DNA from: an uncultured Oscillospiraceae bacterium
Lineage (GTDB): Bacteria > Bacillota > Clostridia > Oscillospirales > Oscillospiraceae
Assembly: GCA_934591745.1 (NCBI GenBank)
Contig: CAKTPQ010000030.1
Span: 1-19,665, forward strand
Direction of reading: 5' to 3'
Length of the DNA: 19,665 nucleotides
Each line of letters opens with the position of its first letter. Position 1 is the first letter of the stretch. Positions 14,704-19,665 of the stretch are shown in pieces. Below the pieces are notes generated by a model. The model saw only the letters and a program-made list of their open reading frames with translations, searched no databases and had not been told where the DNA came from. Position numbers and translations under genes: made by a program.

Positions 14704-17700
14704 TATACGCCGGGTCTGCGGGGCGCTGCTGGCGCTGCTGCTGGCGGCCGCCTGCCTGCCCCTGACCCGGAGCTACGCCGCCCCGGCGTCGGACGTCATC
14801 CACATTGCCAGCGAGGACGATCTGGCGGAGCTGGCCCAGCGCTGCGCGCTGGATACCTGGTCCCAGGGCAAGACGGTGGTGCTGGACAGCGATCTGTCCC
14901 TGGAGGGCGGGTCGTTCCTGCCCATTCCCTCCTTCGGCGGCGTGTTTGACGGGCAGGGTCACGCCATCCGAGGCATTAGCATCTCCGGCAGTCTGTCTCC
15001 CGCCGGCCTGTTCGGCGTGGTGCAGGAGGGCGGCGTTGTCCGCGACCTCCGCGCCGAAGGCGCGGTGACACCTGACGGCGACGCCCGGAACGCAGGTGGC
15101 CTCGTCGGCGAGAACCGCGGCACCATCGAAAATTGCAGCTTCACCGGCACCGTGTCCGGCAAGGCCAACATCGGCGGCATTGCCGGCGCCAACCTGGTCG
15201 CCGGCAGTATCCTGAACTGCCAGGTCGACGGCGCGGCGGCGGGCGAAGTCATGACCGGCGGCATCACCGGATACAACGAGGGCCTGGTGGCCTCCTGCGA
15301 GAACAACGCCTTCGTCAATGTGGCCAGCACAGACCCCCGCATTGATCTGGACGACCTGACACAGGCGCTGACCATGGATCTGTCCACCCTGAGCCGCCTG
15401 AACGCCGGCACCTCCGTCACGGACACCGGCGGCATCGCCGGATACTCCGCCGGAACAGTGTCGGACTGCGTGAACCACGGTGCTGTGGGTTACCAGCACA
15501 TCGGCTATAACACCGGCGGCATCGTGGGCCGCAGCTGCGGACAGCTTCGGCAGTGCGCCAACGACGGCGCGGTCTGCGGCCGCAAGGACGTGGGCGGCAT
15601 CGCCGGGCAGATCGAGCCGTACATCCGGATAGACGGCTCCGACTACCTGTCGGAGTTGAACCGACAGCTCTATGAGCTGCGGCGGCTGACGGATCAGGCA
15701 GTCAACGACGCTCAGGACGGCTCCGGTGATGTGTCCGGTCAGCTCAGCGATCTGAACGACTATCTACGGGACAGCGTTTCCGATCCCAACGACCTTGCAG
15801 CCATCATCCACGGCTTCGGACAGCGGCTGGATGACCTGAACGGCACGGCTTCCGGCTCGGCAGATACGGTGGCGAAGGATCTCCGTGCCGTCAACGAGCA
15901 GTTCAACCGGCTGTCCAACACCATGCTGGCCGCTATAAGCGCCGCCAGCGACCCTTCCACCATCATCTCCGACACGTCGGAGGTCAATGTGGACAGTGTG
16001 ACGCTGGGAAAGACCTCCGACTGCCGCAGCAGCGGCACCGTGGACGGCGACAGCAACACCGGCGGCATTGTCGGCTCCATGGCCGTGGAGTACGGTCTGG
16101 ACCCGGAGGACGATGTCAGCGCCGACCTCAGCGACAGCTATCGCCAGCAGTATGAGTACAAGGCCATCGTGCAGCGGTGCGTCAACACCGGCACCGTCAC
16201 CGCCAAGCGCAGCAATGTGGGCGGCATCACGGGCCGCATGGATCTGGGCTTCATCACCGGGTGTGAGAGCTATGGCAGCATCAGCAGTGAAAACGGCAGC
16301 TATGTGGGCGGCATCGCCGGCATCACCGCCGCCGCTGTTCGCAGCAGCTATGCCAAGTGCACCCTCAGCGGCAAGCGGTATGTGGGCGGCATCGTGGGCG
16401 CCGGTACGGCGGAAAAGTCCGACGGCGGCGCCAGCACCGTGGCGGACTGCTGGTCGCTGGTGGATATCACCGCCTGCCAGCAGTATGAGGGCGCTGTGTC
16501 CGGCAGCGATGCCGGGACGTTCGAGCGGAATTATTTCGTATCCGACACACTGGCGGGCATCAACCGCCAGAGCTATGGCGGCCGTGCGGAGCCGGCGGCC
16601 TTTGCCGTCATGGTGGAAAACGCCGCCGTGCCCGATGGCATGAAGCGGTTTACCCTGTCCTTCGTGGTGGACGGCACGGTCATCAGCAGCCGCAGCTTTG
16701 ACTACGGCGGTTCCTTTGACAGCAGCGTGTTCCCGGCCCTGCCAGTCAGGGAGGGCACCTACGCCCACTGGGACCGCAGCGATTTGCGGGATCTGCGGTT
16801 CGACACGGTGGTCACCGCCGTGTATGATGCCTACATGCCCGCGCTGTCCTCCCAGCAGAGCCGGGAGGACGGGCGCTCCGTCATTCTGGCGGAGGGCCTG
16901 TTCAGCGATGACAACAGCCTCATCGCCACCGCCTGTGAGCTGACGCCGGAGTCCTTCCACATCACGGTGGGCGGCGTGCTGGCCGGATGGTGGGCCTATT
17001 GGCGGGAGGGCCGTCTGCCGCCCGCCGCCGTGAACCGGCAAGTGCTGGAGCAGTGGCAGGTGTCCCTGCCCGATGACGGGCAGGCCCGGCACATCCTGCG
17101 CTATCTGCCGCCGGTGGGCACGTCACACCTGAAGCTCTACGTCAACGACGGCAGCGGCTGGCAGGAAGCAGACTGCGGCAGTGTGGGCAGCTACATGACC
17201 TTCGCGGCGGAGGGACGCAGCCCCATGTTCGCCGCCGTGACCTCCACACCGGTGTGGTGGATAGCTGCGGCAGCGGCTGGACTGTGTGCCGCTGTGGTAT
17301 TGACCGTGCTGCTCCTCCGCCTGCGGCGGCGGAAAAAAGCCGTCAGAGCGGCTCTGCCGGAGACGGCGGAGGTGTCTGCGGCAGAGCCGAAAAAGGCGGA
17401 GGCCGCAGGTGCAGCGCCCGGCGAGGAGACATCTCCGCCCCAGCCGAAAAAGCGCCGCTGGTGGATCCCGGTGAGCATGGCGGCAGGTATCGCCGCCGCC
17501 ATGGCAGTGATCCTTACCGTCACCGGACTGGGCAGCGGTCTCCGGGCCTGCCGCCTGCTGACGGCAGCGCTGCGGGCTGAGCCCAGCGCCATGACCGTCC
17601 ACGTGGACAGCGGCAGCGCCTCCTACAAGGCGGATGTGTACCGCGCCAAGGTGAACGGCACCGCCGTCACCACCGTGACGTGGGAGGGCGTCAGCGTCTA

Positions 17701-18700
17701 CTGCGTCAACGACACAGTATATCTGGAAAACGGCCGCGCCTTCCGTCAGGAGGGCGCCCTGTCCCCGTCCCAGGCGGCCTCCCTGTTCCGCAAGGCCCAC
17801 GTGGACCGTGAAAAGGCCGATAACGGCAGCATCTATGCCATGACGCTGGACGAAACCGCCACAGCGGGGCTGTTGGCGCTGCTGCCGGAGGGTACCGTGG
17901 ACACGACAGGCATCTCCACCCTGACCATGACGCTGACAGTGGAGGACGACCGCGCCGTCTCGCTGGCGCTCACCTCCGGACAGGCGGAGGACGCGCTGTC
18001 CATCCGGGTGGACTTCCTGCCGGCGGACGCGGCGGAGGCCCCTGCCGTGCCCCAGGCGGTGACGGACGCCATCGCCGGCGGCAGCAAACCGGAGGAAACG
18101 CTTCCCACCGGGGACGCTCTCCGTCTGCTGCGGGCGTGGGCCTCCCTGCGCAAGAGCGATGTGCTGGCCGCCGACCTGACACTGACGTCGGACTGCGGCC
18201 CGCTGGTGCTGCGTGACACCGTGCAGTACGACCGCCGCACCGTAAACGGGCAGGACTTCTCCTGCGTGCGCCGGGGCGGACTGACGCTGTACTTCTCCGG
18301 CGACAAGCTGTGCGACGCGGATGGGCACGCCCTCACCGTGGGGGACAGCGCCATGGAACAGTCACAGCTCGTCGAACTGGCCTACCAACTGGTGCTCAGC
18401 GGCAACGCCGCCTGCACCCGTTCTGACAAGGCGGACGTCTATACCCTGACGCTGGATGAGGCGGGCGCGGCGGACTTTGCCGCTGCCATCGCACCGGATG
18501 TTCAGTCCCAGCACGTGACCCTCACCGGCGGCGAGGTGGTGCTGGAGGTGCGGAACGGCTATCTGCGCAGCATCCGCGTCACCTGTATGGGCACCGTCCG
18601 GGTGGCCATGCTGGAGGCGGACGCCTCTCTGGGCGCGGAGATCACGTTTGCCCAGCGGAATTATCCCTTCCCCCAGAAGGTGCTGACCACGCTGCAATAA
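14681..18700 (+). CDS. Large GLUG-repeat surface protein with helical insertion, two membrane segments and duplicated C-terminal module
   Basis: A 1339-residue envelope protein. ATG 14681 follows GAGGAGGCGG and lies inside the MMPL gene. A signal peptide (about 5-33) ends in SYAAPA. Ten GLUG-type GG[IL]xG motifs follow, from GGLVGENRG (about 139) to GGIVGAG (about 569), interrupted at about 324-423 by a polar helical region (LNRQLYELRRLTDQAVND..., LRAVNEQFNRLSNTMLAA). After an Ig-like region, TM1 (about 858-880) is followed by a basic linker (RLRRRKK...PKKRRWW) and TM2 (about 929-950). This puts both flanking domains outside the cell and the linker inside. The rest (about 954-1339) is two copies of one beta-rich module. 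GLUG repeats occur in surface adhesins; no sortase signal is present. Coupling to the MMPL gene suggests joint work in export or envelope attachment (inference). Confidence 0.9.
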   Translation: MTEMKRLDIRRVCGALLALLLAAACLPLTRSYAAPASDVIHIASEDDLAELAQRCALDTWSQGKTVVLDSDLSLEGGSFLPIPSFGGVFDGQGHAIRGISISGSLSPAGLFGVVQEGGVVRDLRAEGAVTPDGDARNAGGLVGENRGTIENCSFTGTVSGKANIGGIAGANLVAGSILNCQVDGAAAGEVMTGGITGYNEGLVASCENNAFVNVASTDPRIDLDDLTQALTMDLSTLSRLNAGTSVTDTGGIAGYSAGTVSDCVNHGAVGYQHIGYNTGGIVGRSCGQLRQCANDGAVCGRKDVGGIAGQIEPYIRIDGSDYLSELNRQLYELRRLTDQAVNDAQDGSGDVSGQLSDLNDYLRDSVSDPNDLAAIIHGFGQRLDDLNGTASGSADTVAKDLRAVNEQFNRLSNTMLAAISAASDPSTIISDTSEVNVDSVTLGKTSDCRSSGTVDGDSNTGGIVGSMAVEYGLDPEDDVSADLSDSYRQQYEYKAIVQRCVNTGTVTAKRSNVGGITGRMDLGFITGCESYGSISSENGSYVGGIAGITAAAVRSSYAKCTLSGKRYVGGIVGAGTAEKSDGGASTVADCWSLVDITACQQYEGAVSGSDAGTFERNYFVSDTLAGINRQSYGGRAEPAAFAVMVENAAVPDGMKRFTLSFVVDGTVISSRSFDYGGSFDSSVFPALPVREGTYAHWDRSDLRDLRFDTVVTAVYDAYMPALSSQQSREDGRSVILAEGLFSDDNSLIATACELTPESFHITVGGVLAGWWAYWREGRLPPAAVNRQVLEQWQVSLPDDGQARHILRYLPPVGTSHLKLYVNDGSGWQEADCGSVGSYMTFAAEGRSPMFAAVTSTPVWWIAAAAAGLCAAVVLTVLLLRLRRRKKAVRAALPETAEVSAAEPKKAEAAGAAPGEETSPPQPKKRRWWIPVSMAAGIAAAMAVILTVTGLGSGLRACRLLTAALRAEPSAMTVHVDSGSASYKADVYRAKVNGTAVTTVTWEGVSVYCVNDTVYLENGRAFRQEGALSPSQAASLFRKAHVDREKADNGSIYAMTLDETATAGLLALLPEGTVDTTGISTLTMTLTVEDDRAVSLALTSGQAEDALSIRVDFLPADAAEAPAVPQAVTDAIAGGSKPEETLPTGDALRLLRAWASLRKSDVLAADLTLTSDCGPLVLRDTVQYDRRTVNGQDFSCVRRGGLTLYFSGDKLCDADGHALTVGDSAMEQSQLVELAYQLVLSGNAACTRSDKADVYTLTLDEAGAADFAAAIAPDVQSQHVTLTGGEVVLEVRNGYLRSIRVTCMGTVRVAMLEADASLGAEITFAQRNYPFPQKVLTTLQ

Positions 18701-18740
18701 AGCCGTGGGAGGCAGCGGAGCACGCCGCTTCTCCGTCCAT

Positions 18741-18786
18741 GAAGCAAAAAAACATCCGTCCCTGCGGACGGATGTTTTTTTGCTTC
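18741..18786. terminator. Bidirectional intrinsic terminator
   Basis: A 21-bp perfect stem (18741-18761 with 18766-18786) with a 4-nt CTGC loop; its inner part is GC-rich and preceded by seven A and followed by seven T. It works on either strand and lies between the converging GLUG-protein and EF-G genes, 10 bp from the latter's stop. Confidence 0.96.
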
Positions 18787-18795
18787 GTATGGGAT

Positions 18796-19665
18796 TTACT
18801 CAGCCTCGGCCAGAGCCTTGGCAGCGGCGATAGCCTTCTCCTGCGCCGCCGCGGGGCAATCCTCGTAGCGGACGAAGGTAAAGGTGAACGTGCCGCGGGA
18901 CTGGGTCATGGAACGCAGGTCGATGGCGTAGCTCATCATCTCGGCCATGGGCACCTCGGCCTCCAGCACGGTCTCACCGTCGCCGGTGGGGTTCATGCCC
19001 ATCACGCGGCCGCGGCGCTTGTTCAGATCGCCCATCACGTCGCCCACGTAGTTGTCGGGCACGGTGACCTTCAACTCGCCGATGGGCTCCATCAGCACGG
19101 GCTTGGCCTCGGGCAGAGCAGCCTTGAACGCCAGGTTGGCGGCCAGCTTGAACGCGATCTCGGAGGAGTCCACAGGGTGGTAGGAACCGTCCACCAGGGT
19201 GGCCTTCAGGAACACCACGGGATAGCCGGCCAGCACGCCGTGCAGGCAGCTCTCGCGCAGGCCCTTTTCCACGGCGGGGAAGTAGTTCTTGGGCACGGAG
19301 CCGCCGAACACGTTCTCCTCGAAGATCATATCCTCCTGCTCGCTCTGGGGCTCGAAGATGATATGAACATCACCGAACTGGCCGCTGCCGCCGGTCTGCT
19401 TCTTATAGCGGCCCTGCTTGCGGACGGTGCTGCGGATCTTCTCGCGGTAGGCAACGCGCGGGGTATCCAGCTCGGAATCCACGCCGAAGCGGGACTTCAG
19501 CTTGCTGCACAGCACGTCGATCTGGATGTCGCCGGCGCCGGAGATCACGGTCTGGTGGGTCTCGGCGTTGTTGGTGACGGAGAAGGTAGGATCCTCCTCG
19601 TTCAGCTTGTTCAGGCCGGTGCCCAGCTTCTCGATCTCCTGCTTGGTCTTGGGGGAGATGGCGCG
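18796..19665 (-). CDS. fusA: Elongation factor G-type GTPase, C-terminal part (5' truncated by window edge)
   Basis: The minus-strand frame is open through the window edge, so 289 C-terminal residues are visible and the start is outside. They cover the end of EF-G domain III, domain IV and domain V. In domain III the usual GMGELHLE is replaced by ISGAGDIQIDVL. Domain IV contains RKQGRYKKQTGGSGQFGDV and the tip segment LVDGSYHPVDSSEIAFKLAA. Domain V has VLMEPIGELKVTVPDNYVGDVMGDLNKRRGRVMGM and MMSYAIDLRSMTQSRGTFTFTF. EF-G drives ribosomal translocation or, in paralogues, recycling or other roles. The domain III variation and lack of adjacent ribosomal-protein or tuf genes on this side suggest an EF-G paralogue rather than the str-operon copy, but the GTPase domain cannot be seen. 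A domain IV missing in ribosomal-protection proteins is not the case here. Confidence 0.9.
   Translation of the reverse strand, partial: RAISPKTKQEIEKLGTGLNKLNEEDPTFSVTNNAETHQTVISGAGDIQIDVLCSKLKSRFGVDSELDTPRVAYREKIRSTVRKQGRYKKQTGGSGQFGDVHIIFEPQSEQEDMIFEENVFGGSVPKNYFPAVEKGLRESCLHGVLAGYPVVFLKATLVDGSYHPVDSSEIAFKLAANLAFKAALPEAKPVLMEPIGELKVTVPDNYVGDVMGDLNKRRGRVMGMNPTGDGETVLEAEVPMAEMMSYAIDLRSMTQSRGTFTFTFVRYEDCPAAAQEKAIAAAKALAEAE

Noticed and set aside
15090..16420. Tandem DNA repeat or CRISPR-like array in the GLUG region
   Set aside because: The periodic GGCGGCAT segments are codons of the GGIxG protein motif with irregular spacing and diverged flanks; they are protein repeats, not a DNA array.
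15764..17092. Minus-strand frame opposite the GLUG protein
   Set aside because: Ala/Gly/His-rich antisense translation without family resemblance; the plus strand has a signal peptide, repeats and membrane helices.

Overview
The window is GC-rich, densely packed bacterial DNA, with strong AGGAGG-type ribosome binding sites, short intergenic gaps, sigma-A-like promoters and perfect-stem terminators. Gene content points to an anaerobic, gut-type Clostridia, probably Oscillospiraceae (Oscillibacter/Intestinimonas/Flavonifractor-like). That content is an ETF with a beta-keto acid cleavage enzyme, a CBS-type family II pyrophosphatase, a chromosomal TraX-like protein, GLUG surface proteins and a divergent EF-G. 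The taxonomic guess is inference. There are no rRNA or tRNA genes, CRISPR arrays, IS elements or phage genes, and no gene-free stretch longer than 300 bp.

Left part (1-3544): a plus-strand catabolic operon enters from outside. It holds the 3' end of etfA, a BKACE (DUF849) enzyme, a DUF169 protein and an HpcH/HpaI-type aldolase, spaced 11-24 bp apart. Together they suggest anaerobic breakdown of an unidentified carboxylic acid through a CoA-thioester oxidation feeding ETF, a beta-keto acid cleavage with acetyl-CoA, and a retro-aldol step. A small cupin gene converges on the operon across a long perfect hairpin.

Middle (3545-9560): a plus-strand secreted beta-rich surface protein carries its own promoter but is broken by two compensating frameshifts, and it ends in an NPQTG-like motif without a membrane anchor. 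A bidirectional terminator separates it from a minus-strand, translationally coupled three-gene operon: an MscS-type channel, a solute-binding lipoprotein, and a membrane hybrid histidine kinase with a terminal receiver domain. This looks like a solute or osmotic sensing unit.

Right part (9561-18700): divergent promoters sit between mscS and a CBS/DRTGG-regulated Mn-dependent inorganic pyrophosphatase, which is followed by a TraX-family membrane protein. After a hairpin and a new promoter come an MMPL/RND-type membrane protein and, overlapping it by 23 bp, a 1339-residue surface protein. The latter has GLUG repeats, a helical insertion, two membrane segments around a basic cytoplasmic linker, and a duplicated extracellular C-terminal module. 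This coupled pair is the best candidate here for an undescribed envelope system.

End (18701-19665): a 21-bp-stem bidirectional terminator, then the C-terminal part of a divergent EF-G paralogue on the minus strand running off the window.
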